Origin: Stenotrophomonas indicatrix
Lineage (GTDB): Bacteria; Pseudomonadota; Gammaproteobacteria; Xanthomonadales; Xanthomonadaceae
Direction: 5' to 3'
DNA length: 64,000 bases
Assembly (NCBI RefSeq): GCF_002750975.1
Contig: NZ_PEJS01000002.1
Location: 248,001-312,000, forward strand
Shown piece after piece: positions 30,763 through 39,455 of the stretch (positions are counted from its first letter, which is position 1; each line of letters starts with the position of its first letter). The position numbers and the translations under genes are program-made. The notes beneath the pieces were generated by a model. It saw nothing but the letters and a program-made list of their open reading frames with translations, was not told where the DNA came from and ran no database searches.

Positions 30763-31500
30763 GTGAGTACCGAACCTGACACCCTCGCCGCGGTCGAGAC
30801 TGAAACCGCGCCCCTGCAGCTGCTGCACCTGGATGAACGACTGGCCGTGGTCAACAAGCCGGCCGGGCTGATGGTCCATGACAGCAAGCTGGCCCGTGGC
30901 GAAGATGATTTCCTCGCCGATCGCCTGCGCGAGCAGCTGGGCCGGCCGATCTTCCTGGTCCATCGCCTGGATCGCGCCACCAGCGGCTGCCTGTTGCTGG
31001 CCTTCGACCGTGATACGGCCAGTGCGCTGGGCAAGTCGTTGATGGGCGGCGAGGTGAGCAAGGATTACCTGGCCATCTGCCGCGGCTGGCCGGCCGAGGA
31101 GGCCTGGCAGGTCGACCACGATCTGGATGGCGGTCCCGGCAAGCCGGTGAAGAAGCCGGCGGTCACCGACTTCCAGCGCCTGGCTACCGGCGAACTGTCG
31201 GTACCGGTGGGCGAGTTCACCAGCTCGCGCTATGCGCTGCTGCGCTGCCAGCCGCTGACCGGGCGCTTCCGGCAGATCCGCCGCCATCTCAAGCACCTGT
31301 CACATCACCTGATCGGCGATACCAGCCATGGTGATGGCCGGCACAACCGCAACTTCCGCATGCAGGGTGTGCACCGCATGCTGCTGCACGCCGAGCGCCT
31401 GCGCTTTCCGCATCCGGATGGTGGCACGGTGGATGTGCGCGCGCCGGTCGACGGTGAATTCCAGAAGGCGCTGGACCTGTTCGGCTGGCAGGCTCCGTAG
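30763..31500 (+). CDS. truC: TruC-type tRNA pseudouridine synthase
   Basis: This is a 245-residue RluA-family enzyme. By homology to TruC it isomerises uridine 65 of tRNA. The catalytic Asp70 lies in LVHRLDRATSG. YLAICRGWP, the RQIRRHLKHLSHHLIGD loop and the C-terminal LFGW also match TruC rather than RluA or RluC. Translation probably starts at GTG 30763; no ATG in frame gives a full N-terminus. The last 36 bp of the gene (from 31465) begin the threefold tandem duplication downstream. Confidence 0.9.
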   Translation: MSTEPDTLAAVETETAPLQLLHLDERLAVVNKPAGLMVHDSKLARGEDDFLADRLREQLGRPIFLVHRLDRATSGCLLLAFDRDTASALGKSLMGGEVSKDYLAICRGWPAEEAWQVDHDLDGGPGKPVKKPAVTDFQRLATGELSVPVGEFTSSRYALLRCQPLTGRFRQIRRHLKHLSHHLIGDTSHGDGRHNRNFRMQGVHRMLLHAERLRFPHPDGGTVDVRAPVDGEFQKALDLFGWQAP

Positions 31501-32129
31501 CGGTAGCGCCGGGCCATGCCCGGCGGCTTCTGCGATGAAACGGCCGCGCTTCGCGCTCGCCGGGCATGGCCCGGCGCTACCGCCTCACTTCTTTTCCGGC
31601 TTTGACGATCGCTTCCAGATCCTTCTGCAGATCGGCGAACAGCGGCTGACTGCGCGTCTGGATCGCCACCATCACGTTCTGCATCAAGGCGCTGGATCTG
31701 TTCGGTTGGCAGGTTCCGTAGCGGTAGCGCCGGGCCATGCCCGGCGGCTTCGGCGATGAAGCGGCCGCGCTTCGCGCTCGCCGGGCATGGCCCGGCGCTA
31801 CCGTCTTACTTCTTTTCCGGCTCGTTGACGATCGCTTCCAGATCCTTCAGATCGGCGGACAGCGGCTGAATGCGCGTCTGGATCGCCACCATGACGTTCT
31901 GCATCAAGGCGCTGGATCTGTTCGGTTGGCAGGTTCCGTAGCGGTAGCGCCGGGCCATGCCCGGCGGCTTCGGCGATGAAACGGCCGCGCTTCGCGCTCG
32001 CCGGGCATGGCCCGGCGCTACCGTCTTACTTCTTTTCCGGCTCGTTGACGATCGCTTCCAGATCCTTCTGCAGATCGGCGAACAGCGGCTGCATGCGCGT
32101 CTGGATCGCCACCATCACGTTCTGCATCA
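31465..32129. repeat. Three tandem ~220-bp copies of the truC / DUF2059 gene junction
   Basis: Unit 1 (31465-31685) holds the true 3' end of truC. Unit 2 (31686-31905) is an extra copy. Unit 3 (31906-32129) holds the true 3' end of the convergent DUF2059 gene. Each unit has about 36 bp of truC end (GGCGCTGGATCTGTTCGG), a GCCGGGC palindrome pair and about 100 bp of DUF2059 end (ATCGCTTCCAGATCC). The truC-end copies in units 2 and 3 and the DUF2059-end copies in units 1 and 2 are gene debris. They carry small deletions: 2 nt in unit 1 and 3 nt in unit 2. No intact gene lies between 31501 and 32025. Confidence 0.95.
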
Positions 32130-32544
32130 GCGCCGGGGTCTTGTCGAGCAGGCTCTGGCCGGCCGGGCTCTCGTAGAACTCGGCCATGGCCAGCACGTCT
32201 TCCTTGCTGAAGGTCTTCTTGTACAGATCCACGTACATCGGCCGCAGCTGCTGCCACGACAGTGCCTGGCGCAGGGTCTGGCTGGTACGGGCCTGGATGC
32301 GCTGCAGCTGTTCTTGCTGCTGGGCGTTGAGCTTGCGCTGTGCGGCGACCTGCTGGAACTGCTGCTGCTGCATCGCTTCGATCTGCGGCAGCATGGTGTC
32401 GATCATGCTCTGCGCACGCGAGGCCGACAGCAGGCGGTTGATGTCGCCATCGGTGGGGGCTGCGGCCAGCACCGGCGCGCTTGCTGCGGCCAGCACCAGC
32501 AGCAGGGTCGCGCGGCGCAACAGGGAGGGAACGAAGCGGATCAT
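32026..32544 (-). CDS. Exported DUF2059 protein
   Basis: This is a 172-residue periplasmic protein. The start at 32544 follows AGGACG and opens a signal peptide (ATLLLVLAAASAPVLAAAP). The mature helical domain (LLSASRAQSMIDTMLPQIEA, YKKTFSKEDVLAMAEFYESP, GQSLLDKTPALMQNVM) matches DUF2059, a family of unknown function. A Gln-rich coiled segment (AMQQQQFQQVAAQRKLNAQQ) lies at about 58-80. Two decayed copies of its 3' end lie downstream in the tandem duplication. Confidence 0.9.
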   Translation of the reverse strand: MIRFVPSLLRRATLLLVLAAASAPVLAAAPTDGDINRLLSASRAQSMIDTMLPQIEAMQQQQFQQVAAQRKLNAQQQEQLQRIQARTSQTLRQALSWQQLRPMYVDLYKKTFSKEDVLAMAEFYESPAGQSLLDKTPALMQNVMVAIQTRMQPLFADLQKDLEAIVNEPEKK

Positions 32545-32678
32545 GCGGAGCGTCCTGCAGTACACGGGATGGCAAGCATACCCCCGGCAAAGGCGAAGGC
32601 GGCGTGTTCGGTGCCTGATCGGCGGCATACGGGGCGCGATGGCAGCCACGGCAACGCGGCTGCCGCTACAATGCGCGG

Positions 32679-33110
32679 ATGGGCAGTGGACCGGTCATCA
32701 TCAGCGCGCAGCTTGAAATCCCCGACGGCGAGATCGTCGAGCGTTTCGTGCGTGCCAGTGGTGCCGGCGGCCAGAACGTCAACAAGGTCTCCACCGCGGT
32801 GGAACTGCGTTTCGACGTGGCCGGCTCGCCCTCGTTGCCCGAGCCGCTGCGCGAGCGCCTGTTGGCGCGGCGCGACCGGCGCATGACCGGCGAAGGCGTG
32901 CTGGTCATCGACGCGCAGCGTTTCCGCACCCAGGATCGCAATCGCGAGGATGCGCGCGAGCGGCTGGCGGCCTTCATCCAGGCCGGGCTGAGCGTGCCCA
33001 AACCACGCAAGGCCACCAAGCCGACCTTCGGGTCGAAACTGCGTCGTCTGGACGCCAAACGCGGGCGCGCGCAGATCAAGCGCGGGCGCTCATCACGTGA
33101 CTGGGAGTGA
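32679..33110 (+). CDS. arfB: ArfB, ribosome-rescue peptidyl-tRNA hydrolase
   Basis: ArfB hydrolyses peptidyl-tRNA on ribosomes stalled at the end of non-stop mRNAs, independent of tmRNA. The 143 residues carry the GGQ motif (RASGAGGQNVNKVST, Gly30-Gln32). The basic tail (KLRRLDAKRGRAQIKRGRSS) enters the empty mRNA channel. Length and lack of a codon-recognition domain separate it from RF1 and RF2. It lies 4 bp before the downstream acyltransferase start (TTG 33115), so the two may be co-transcribed. Confidence 0.95.
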   Translation: MGSGPVIISAQLEIPDGEIVERFVRASGAGGQNVNKVSTAVELRFDVAGSPSLPEPLRERLLARRDRRMTGEGVLVIDAQRFRTQDRNREDARERLAAFIQAGLSVPKPRKATKPTFGSKLRRLDAKRGRAQIKRGRSSRDWE

Positions 33111-33114
33111 TTGC

Positions 33115-33717
33115 TTGAACAACCCGACGCCGTTGCTGCCGGCCATTCCGCCGAACATGCCGCAGGTCAAGCCCAACCGTTTCCTGCGCTGGCTGGCGCG
33201 CTGCACGCTGCGCATGGGCGGCTGGAAAGTGACCGGTACGCTGCCGAACGTTCCCAGGCTGGTCTTCATCATCGCTCCGCATTCGTCCAACTGGGACGGG
33301 CTGTGGGGCATGGCCGCCAAGATCGCACTGGGCATGAAAGTGAAGGTGCTGGGCAAGGCCTCGCTGTTCTGGTGGCCACTGGGCCCGCTGCTGCACAAGC
33401 TGGGCGTGATCCCGCTGGATCGCAGCTCGCCGCAGGGCACTGTCGGCCAGGCCGTGGACCTGCTGCGCAACAACGAGAAGATGTGGTTCGCCATCACCCC
33501 CGAAGGCACCCGCAAGGCCGTGAAGGACTGGAAGGCCGGCTTCCTGAAGATTGCGCGGATGGCCGACGTGCCGATCCTGGCCGCGTATTTCCACTACCCG
33601 GAAAAGACCATCGGCATCGGCCCGCTGTTCACGCCGACCGGCGATGATGCCGCAGACATGGCGACCATCCGCGAGTTCTACCGGCCCTGGATCGGCAAGA
33701 CCCGCGGCACGGTCTGA
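33115..33717 (+). CDS. PlsC-like lysophospholipid/glycerol acyltransferase family protein
   Basis: This 200-residue membrane-associated acyltransferase has the catalytic HX4D motif (PHSSNWD, His56 and Asp61) and the substrate motif ITPEGTRK. A further hydrophobic stretch is SLFWWPLGPLLHKLGVIPLD. I chose TTG 33115 because GGAG stands 8 nt upstream; GTG 33097 and ATG 33157 are alternatives. The protein is shorter than PlsC and resembles stand-alone members acting on unknown acceptors. It directly follows arfB. Confidence 0.82.
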   Translation: MNNPTPLLPAIPPNMPQVKPNRFLRWLARCTLRMGGWKVTGTLPNVPRLVFIIAPHSSNWDGLWGMAAKIALGMKVKVLGKASLFWWPLGPLLHKLGVIPLDRSSPQGTVGQAVDLLRNNEKMWFAITPEGTRKAVKDWKAGFLKIARMADVPILAAYFHYPEKTIGIGPLFTPTGDDAADMATIREFYRPWIGKTRGTV

Positions 33718-33828
33718 GCCAGCCGCCGCCGGCAGCGTAGACGCCACGTCCGGCACATGCCGGGCGCCCGTGACAGGAGTAGGGTGGACGGCTGCCATCC
33801 CGTACCGTCTGCCCAAGGAGCGTTTTAC

Positions 33829-35985
33829 ATGTCGCGTACCGTAGTCCTGGCCGCCGCCATCAGCCTGGCGCTGGCGGCCTGTTCCGGCAAGGAGTCCACC
33901 CCCGTGTCCGAAGCCCAGAATGCACCGGCCCAGCAGCCGGCCGAAGCCTCCACCAATCCGCTGCTGACCGCCAGCAGCCTGCCGTTCCAGGCACCGCCGT
34001 TCGACAAGATCAAGGACAGCGATTACCTGCCGGCCTTCGAAGAAGGCATGCGCCAGCATCTGGCCGACGTGCGCAAGATCGCCGACAGCGCCGAGCCGGC
34101 CACCTTCGACAACACCATCGTGGCGATGGAGCGCAGCGGCGAGACCCTGACCCGCGTGTCGCGCATCTTCTTCGGCCTGGTCCAGGCCGACACCAACGAT
34201 GCCCGCCAGAAGATCCAGGAAGAAGTGGCGCCGAAGCTGGCCGCGCACCAGGACGAGATCAACCTCGATCCGAAGCTGTTCGCGCGCGTGAAGTCGCTGT
34301 ACGACCAGCGCGAGACGCTGGGCCTGGATCCGGTGCAGAAGCGCCTGGTCGAGCACTACTACGACGGCCTGGTGCGCGCCGGCGCGCAGCTGTCCGACGC
34401 CGACAAGGCGAGCCTGCGCAAGCTCAACGTGGAAGAAACCACGCTGTCCACCCAGTTCCACACCCGCCTGGTGGCTGCAACCGCCGCTGCTGCGGTCGTG
34501 GTGGACGACAAGGCCAAGCTGGCCGGCCTGGACGAGGGCGCGGTCAACAATGCCGCCGCCGCCGCCAAGGACCGCAAGCTGGATGGCAAGTTCCTGCTGC
34601 CGCTGCAGAACACCACCCAGCAGCCGGTGCTCGGTTCGCTGACCGACCGCGACCAGCGCGCCGCCGTGCTGAAGGCTTCGGAAACCCGTGCCGAGCGTGG
34701 CGATGCCAACGATACCCGGCAGACCGTGCAGCGCCTGGCCCAGCTGCGTGCGCAGAAGGCCAAGCTGCTCGGCTTCGACACCTTCGCCGACTACCAGCTG
34801 GGCGACCAGATGGCCAAGACCCCGGCGGCCGCACTGAAGTTGCTGACCGACACCGTGCCTGCCGCCACCGCCAAGGCGCGTGCCGAAGCCGGTGAGATCC
34901 AGAAGGTGATCGACGCCCAGAAGGGTGGTTTCCAGGTGGCCGCCTCGGATTGGGATTTCTACGCCGAGCAGGTGCGCAAGGCCAAGTACGATCTGGACGA
35001 GTCGCAGATCAAGCCGTACTTCGAGCTGGACAACGTGCTGCAGAACGGCGTCTTCTACGCCGCCACCCAGCTGTACGGCATCACCTTCAAGCCGCGCACC
35101 GACATTCCGACCTACAACCCGGACATGAAGGTGTACGAAGTGTTCGACAAGGACGGCACCTCGCTGGCCCTGTTCTACACCGACTACTTCAAGCGTGACA
35201 GCAAGTCCGGTGGCGCTTGGATGGACGTGTTCGTCGAACAGGACGGCCTGACCGGTGCCAAGCCGGTGGTCTACAACGTCTGCAACTTCACCAAGCCGGC
35301 CGCCGGCCAGCCTGCGCTGATCAGCTTCGATGACGTCACCACGATGTTCCATGAGTTCGGCCATGCACTGCATGGCATGTTCTCGAACGTGAAGTACCCG
35401 TCGATCGCCGGCACCGCCACCTCGCGCGATTTCGTCGAGTTCCCGTCGCAGTTCAACGAACACTGGGCGCTGGACCCGAAGGTGTTCGCCAACTACGCCA
35501 AGCACTACAAGACCGGCGAAGCGATGCCGCAGGAACTGGTCGACAAGATCCTCAAGGCGCGCAGCTTCAACCAGGGCTATGCGACCACCGAGTACCTGTC
35601 GGCGGCACTGCTCGACCTGGCCTGGCACACGCAGAAGGCCGATGCCCCGCTGCAGGACGTCGGCGCCTTCGAAGCGAGCGCGCTGAAGAAGTTCAAGGTC
35701 GACCTGCCGCAGGTGCCGCCGCGTTACCGCACCACCTACTTCGACCACATCTGGGGTGGCGGTTACTCGGCCGGCTACTACGCCTACTTCTGGGCGGAAG
35801 TGCTGGACCATGACGCCTACCAGTGGTTCACCGAACACGGTGGCCTGACCGCCGCCAACGGCCAGGAATTCCGCGACAAGATCCTCTCGCGCGGCAACAG
35901 CGTGGAGCTGTCGACCCTGTACCGCGATTTCCGCGGCAAGGACCCGTCGGTGGAGCCGCTGCTGAAGTTCCGCGGCCTGAAGTAA
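33829..35985 (+). CDS. M3-family oligopeptidase lipoprotein (Dcp/OpdA type)
   Basis: This is a 718-residue zinc metallopeptidase. AAGGAG precedes the ATG at 33829. The N-terminus has a lipobox (LALAAC, Cys18), so unlike cytosolic OpdA this copy is exported and lipid-anchored. The zinc motif is HEFGHALHG (His508, Glu509, His512) in the M3 fold. Downstream, GYATTEYLSAALLDLAWH and PRYRTTYFDHIWGGGYSAGY match peptidyl-dipeptidase Dcp. It probably removes dipeptides from peptides in the periplasm. A strong terminator follows. Confidence 0.94.
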   Translation: MSRTVVLAAAISLALAACSGKESTPVSEAQNAPAQQPAEASTNPLLTASSLPFQAPPFDKIKDSDYLPAFEEGMRQHLADVRKIADSAEPATFDNTIVAMERSGETLTRVSRIFFGLVQADTNDARQKIQEEVAPKLAAHQDEINLDPKLFARVKSLYDQRETLGLDPVQKRLVEHYYDGLVRAGAQLSDADKASLRKLNVEETTLSTQFHTRLVAATAAAAVVVDDKAKLAGLDEGAVNNAAAAAKDRKLDGKFLLPLQNTTQQPVLGSLTDRDQRAAVLKASETRAERGDANDTRQTVQRLAQLRAQKAKLLGFDTFADYQLGDQMAKTPAAALKLLTDTVPAATAKARAEAGEIQKVIDAQKGGFQVAASDWDFYAEQVRKAKYDLDESQIKPYFELDNVLQNGVFYAATQLYGITFKPRTDIPTYNPDMKVYEVFDKDGTSLALFYTDYFKRDSKSGGAWMDVFVEQDGLTGAKPVVYNVCNFTKPAAGQPALISFDDVTTMFHEFGHALHGMFSNVKYPSIAGTATSRDFVEFPSQFNEHWALDPKVFANYAKHYKTGEAMPQELVDKILKARSFNQGYATTEYLSAALLDLAWHTQKADAPLQDVGAFEASALKKFKVDLPQVPPRYRTTYFDHIWGGGYSAGYYAYFWAEVLDHDAYQWFTEHGGLTAANGQEFRDKILSRGNSVELSTLYRDFRGKDPSVEPLLKFRGLK

Positions 35986-36010
35986 GCGCGGCCTGAAGTA
36001 CGAAAAACAA

Positions 36011-36037
36011 AACGGCGGGGGCAACCCCGCCGTTTTT
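36011..36037 (+). terminator. Rho-independent terminator of the M3 peptidase gene
   Basis: AACGGCGGGG-GCAA-CCCCGCCGTT is followed by TTTCG and preceded by AAAAACAA. This is a strong stem with a T-run on the plus strand and an A-rich partner, so it may work both ways. Confidence 0.92.
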
Positions 36038-36050
36038 CGTTGTGCCGCTC

Positions 36051-36302
36051 ATCCACGCATGGCGTGGATCCATGTGTCGACCAAGGTCGACACCCACCCA
36101 GAGCAGGCCATGCCATTCCGACAGGTCGCGGAAATCTGTCGAAGGCGGGGTGGGTCCGGTTGCGGGGGCGTGAGCGCCATGGATGGCGCGATCGAGCTTA
36201 CATGGACGTACTTGCAGCGTCCCCCGCAACCGGACCCACCCCGCCATCCCCCAGGAAACCGGCTTTGGCTGTTGAGGTTGCCGGCCAGCGGCCGGCACTA
36301 CC
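36051..36302. repeat. Composite repeat with a perfect 25-bp-arm stem, copy B
   Basis: No gene is visible here. The order is palindrome ATCCACGCATGGCGTGGAT (36051-36069), GTCGACCAAGGTCGACACC, and a conserved block (GAGCAGGCCATGCC...GAAATCTGTC). A stem follows with perfect 25-bp arms, 36144-36168 and 36221-36245, around a 52-nt loop holding GCGCCATGGATGGCGC. A single SMAG half (36277-36302) ends it. The element is shared with 40401-40595 and in part with 27500-27645. Confidence 0.88.
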
Positions 36303-36325
36303 GGGTGCCGGCCGCAGCCCGGCCA

Positions 36326-36772
36326 TCAGGTCCCTACATGCACCCGGTTCGCCTGCTCGGCCAACCCCAGGTGATCCAGCGCGATATCCAGCGCCAGTAC
36401 ATAGCTCTGCGCGCCGTACCCGGCGGCGATGCCCAGGCGCTGGCCAACACCGGCCGGCAGGCACGGCTCGGCCACGGCGCCATCGTCATGCACTTCCACG
36501 TACGCGTTGTGCAGGTAGGGCAGCAGCCGCTGCAGGCGCAGGCTGTCGGCACATGCGCCCGGATCCAGCAGCGTCACCTCGCCACGGCTGTGGTCGGCCA
36601 CGCGCAGCGCGTCCAGCAGTTCCTGCTCCGAACCGCAGGCGCGGATCGCCACGCTGGTGCCCGCATCGATCGCACGGTGCACCAGTGATTTCAGTACCGG
36701 CGCCGGCAGCGGCGCGGCGGTGCGGATCAATGCGCCCGCCGCTTCCGGGCCACGGATGATGAAGATCGACAT
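36326..36772 (-). CDS. Degenerate AroQ-like (type II 3-dehydroquinase fold) protein, second of a pair
   Basis: This 148-residue protein aligns in layout with type II 3-dehydroquinate dehydratase. LLDPGACAD matches the family's INPGAYTH, AYVEVHDDG matches IEVHLSN, and QRLGIAAGYGAQSYVLAL matches the C-terminal glycine strand. The family's N-terminal NLLGxR motif and the histidine of YTHTS are missing, so normal catalysis is doubtful. It lies 3 bp after the gene at 36776-37177, which has the same degenerate plan. Recognition rests on motif comparison by eye; the role is unknown. Confidence 0.6.
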   Translation of the reverse strand: MSIFIIRGPEAAGALIRTAAPLPAPVLKSLVHRAIDAGTSVAIRACGSEQELLDALRVADHSRGEVTLLDPGACADSLRLQRLLPYLHNAYVEVHDDGAVAEPCLPAGVGQRLGIAAGYGAQSYVLALDIALDHLGLAEQANRVHVGT

Positions 36773-36775
36773 GGC

Positions 36776-37177
36776 TCAGCCCTCCCGTGCCAGGCGACGG
36801 CTGACGATGGCCAATGACAGCGGATAACCCGCCTGCTGGCTGCGCTGGTCGACCACCACGGCGGCCGGGCCGTGCTGCAGGCGCAGGCGCGCTTCCAGAC
36901 CGGGCTGGTGCGGCGACTGCAGTTCGATGTACTCCGCCGGCAGACCGTCCAGCGCCGCCTGCAGCGCACCGCCCTCGGCACACCATTGCGCCTCGTCGGC
37001 GACGCCGACATCAAGCAGCACCCAGTCCGCGGTGCGCGCCTGCGGCTGGCACAGACACTGGCGCACATCGGCCAGGCTGGCGCAGTCGGTGCACAGCACC
37101 GGATGGCCGGACAACTCGGCCGGCAGCAGCGGACGCGGCACCGACGGCGACGCATGCCGGATCACCAGGAGGGTCAT
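36776..37177 (-). CDS. Degenerate AroQ-like protein, first of a pair
   Basis: This is a 133-residue protein. Strand 1 (MTLLVIRHASPSVPRP), WVLLDVGVADEAQW, AEYIELQSPHQPG and VVVDQRSQQAGYPLSLAIVS follow the same order of elements as its downstream neighbour and as type II dehydroquinases. The catalytic residues are not kept. The start at 37177 follows AAGGTG. The two genes are 3 bp apart and probably form an operon, perhaps of a heteromeric assembly since AroQ forms dodecamers. I am less sure of this copy than of its neighbour. Confidence 0.5.
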   Translation of the reverse strand: MTLLVIRHASPSVPRPLLPAELSGHPVLCTDCASLADVRQCLCQPQARTADWVLLDVGVADEAQWCAEGGALQAALDGLPAEYIELQSPHQPGLEARLRLQHGPAAVVVDQRSQQAGYPLSLAIVSRRLAREG

Positions 37178-37410
37178 ACAACACCTTGCGCAAAGCGCCC
37201 TGCGGCGCGGTAGGCACACGATGCGCGTGGGGGCCGTAAAGGTGCGATGCCCAGTGCCCGGCCCGGGCGTAAAACCTTCATAACGTCCGGCCGGAATGCA
37301 CCCGGTGGCTGCCGACCGTTGATCGGCACGGGCATGGAGACCGGCATGATGCGCGGGAACCTCACGCCTGCCCTTGCGGTCTGATGCCCACCCACCACCC
37401 GGAGCCTGAC

Positions 37411-38037
37411 ATGGATGCTGTAGCCCGTCCGCCGTTCCCAGAGCGCGCGCTCACCTGGCTGAAGAAGGAGGCACTGCCGCTGCTGGTGATGCTGGGCCTG
37501 CTCGCTGCCGCCCGCGACACCCTCGCCAACCACTACGTCGTGCCCAGCGGTTCGATGCAGCCGACGCTGCAACCGGGTGACCGGGTGGTGGTGGACATGC
37601 GCGCCTACGGCCTGCGCCTGCCGTTCACCAGCCAGGAGCTGCTGGCTACCGGCACGCCGCAGCGGGGTGAGGTGGCGGTGTTCGATTCGCCGGCCGATGG
37701 CACCCGCCTGATCAAGCGCGTCGCCGCCGTGGCCGGCGACCACGTGCAGCTGCGCGATGGCCACCTGAGCATCAACGGCCAGCCGCTGCAGATCGCTGAC
37801 CTGGCCGACACCGAAGCTTTCGGAGAGCGCCGCGCCAGCCTCGATCTGGACAGCGGCGGTGGCCCGGACATCGCGGATCTGCAGGTGCCCGCCGGCAAGG
37901 TGCTGGTGCTGGGCGACCATCGTGGCAACAGCTTCGACGGTCGCTTCTTCGGCTTCGTCGATGCGGACAAGATCTATGGCCGCGCAGTGGCGGTGTACTA
38001 CCGCCGTGGCGACGGCTTCGAGTGGCAGCGGCTGTAA
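37411..38037 (+). CDS. lepB: Signal peptidase I (S26 family), short paralogue
   Basis: This inner-membrane serine protease removes signal peptides from exported proteins. It has 208 residues and one N-terminal membrane helix (ALPLLVMLGLLAAARD). The nucleophile is Ser48 in VPSGSMQPTL and the general base Lys102 in RLIKRVAAVAGD; box E is LGDHRGNSFDGR. GGAG precedes the ATG at 37411; an in-frame ATG at 37384 is less likely. One membrane helix and no lepA-rnc neighbours suggest a second, specialised signal peptidase. The 233-bp gap upstream shows only a weak inverted repeat (GTGCCGATCAACGGTCGGCA type). Confidence 0.9.
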   Translation: MDAVARPPFPERALTWLKKEALPLLVMLGLLAAARDTLANHYVVPSGSMQPTLQPGDRVVVDMRAYGLRLPFTSQELLATGTPQRGEVAVFDSPADGTRLIKRVAAVAGDHVQLRDGHLSINGQPLQIADLADTEAFGERRASLDLDSGGGPDIADLQVPAGKVLVLGDHRGNSFDGRFFGFVDADKIYGRAVAVYYRRGDGFEWQRL

Positions 38038-38157
38038 GCTTATCGATATGCCAGAAGTATCAATCATGACTTATCAGGTTATGGATCGACTGGATGGACG
38101 GGCCTAGTCTGGGGCCCGCCCCCTCCAATCCGGCCGCCCCCACGGCCCACCGCTCCC

Positions 38158-39414
38158 ATGACTGGCGATACCCCGGCGGCCCTCGCCGACCGTCCCCGTA
38201 CTGACGACGCTCCCGTCGACACCCGCATCCAGCAGGGGACGCCGGCCTTCCGCCGCACCGCGCTGGCGCTGTTTTTGGCTGGCTTTTCGACCTTCGGCCT
38301 GCTGTACACGGTGCAGCCACTGCTGCCCGAGTTCAGTCGCCACTTCGGCGTGTCCGCTGCCGGCAGCGCGATGTCGCTGTCGCTGACCACCGGCACCCTG
38401 GCCGTGGCCATGCTGCTGGCGGGCCTGCTGTCCGATGCGGTCGGCCGGCGCCCGCTGATGATCGTTGCGTTGCTGGCCTCGGCCACGCTGTCGCTGTGCA
38501 CCGCACTGGTCGACGACTGGGCCACCCTGCTGGTGCTGCGCACCTTGCTGGGGCTGGCGTTGAGCGGCGTGCCAGCTGTGGCGATGACCTACCTGGTGGA
38601 AGAGATGGACAGCCGCGCGCTGGGCCTGGCGATGGGCCTGTACATCGGCGGCAACGCCATCGGTGGCATGAGCGGGCGCCTGCTGGCCGGCATCATCGCC
38701 GACCACTGGGGCTGGCGCTGGGGCATCGGCGTGGTCTCGATCATCGCCATGGCCAGCACCGTGCTGCTGTGGCTGCAGCTGCCGCCGTCGCGTCACTTCC
38801 AGGCCAGTCGCAGTGGCCTGCGCCAGCTGCCCGCGCGCTGGCGCACGCTGTTCGCCGATCCCGGCCTGCCGTGGCTGTTCGCCACCTCGTTCGTGCTGAT
38901 GGGTGTGTTCGTCACCCTCTACAACTACCTCGGCTACCACCTGCTGGCGCCGCCGTACCACCTCAGCCAGACCGTGGTCGGGTTGATCTTCAGCGTGTAT
39001 CTGGTCGGCACCTTCAGTTCGGCGTGGATGGGCCAGCAGGCCACGCGCCATGGGCGCGGTCGCATCCTGTCGATCTCCTTCGGCCTGATCGCCGCCGGCA
39101 TCGTGCTGCTGGCGATGCCGTGGCTGCCGGCGATGGCAGTGGGCATCGCGCTGGTGACCTTCGGTTTCTTCGGTGGCCATTCGGTGGCCAGCAGCTGGGT
39201 CGGCAGCCGTGCCGGCTCCATGCGTGCGGAAGCGTCGGCGCTGTACCTGTTTGCCTACTACCTGGGCTCGAGCGTGCTGGGCGGCGTGGGTGGTCTGGCC
39301 TATGCCGCGTGGGACTGGCTGGGCGTGTGCGCGTTCGCCGCGCTGCTGACCCTGATCGGCGGTGGCATCGTGTGGGCGCTGCAGCAGCGCGCGCCGCAGC
39401 CGGTGACCGCCTGA
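38158..39414 (+). CDS. MFS transporter (YnfM/arabinose-efflux-like)
   Basis: This is a 418-residue, 12-helix inner-membrane carrier. After a polar N-terminus (1-30) the first helices start at ALALFLAGFSTFGLLYTVQP. The MFS signature between helices 2 and 3 is GLLSDAVGRRPLMI, and helix 5 has the efflux-type GNAIGGMSGRLLAGIIADHW. The YnfM-like family is a drug or sugar efflux group; the substrate is unknown. The gene is convergent with a LysR regulator. The 120-bp gap upstream contains an AT-rich stretch (TATCAATCATGACTTATCAG) that may hold the promoter or an operator. Confidence 0.9.
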   Translation: MTGDTPAALADRPRTDDAPVDTRIQQGTPAFRRTALALFLAGFSTFGLLYTVQPLLPEFSRHFGVSAAGSAMSLSLTTGTLAVAMLLAGLLSDAVGRRPLMIVALLASATLSLCTALVDDWATLLVLRTLLGLALSGVPAVAMTYLVEEMDSRALGLAMGLYIGGNAIGGMSGRLLAGIIADHWGWRWGIGVVSIIAMASTVLLWLQLPPSRHFQASRSGLRQLPARWRTLFADPGLPWLFATSFVLMGVFVTLYNYLGYHLLAPPYHLSQTVVGLIFSVYLVGTFSSAWMGQQATRHGRGRILSISFGLIAAGIVLLAMPWLPAMAVGIALVTFGFFGGHSVASSWVGSRAGSMRAEASALYLFAYYLGSSVLGGVGGLAYAAWDWLGVCAFAALLTLIGGGIVWALQQRAPQPVTA

Positions 39415-39455
39415 CGCCCGCCGGGCCATGCCCGGCGAGCGCGCAGCGCGGCACC

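Noticed and set aside
31501..32025. Small ORFs and the regular ~220-bp repeat (possible CRISPR or new gene)
   Set aside because: The repeats are whole copies of a gene junction with no spacer structure. The ORFs are debris of truC, DUF2059 and palindromes.
33076..36024. 982-codon minus-strand frame opposite the acyltransferase and M3 peptidase
   Set aside because: It is antisense to well-defined enzymes and has no motif of its own.
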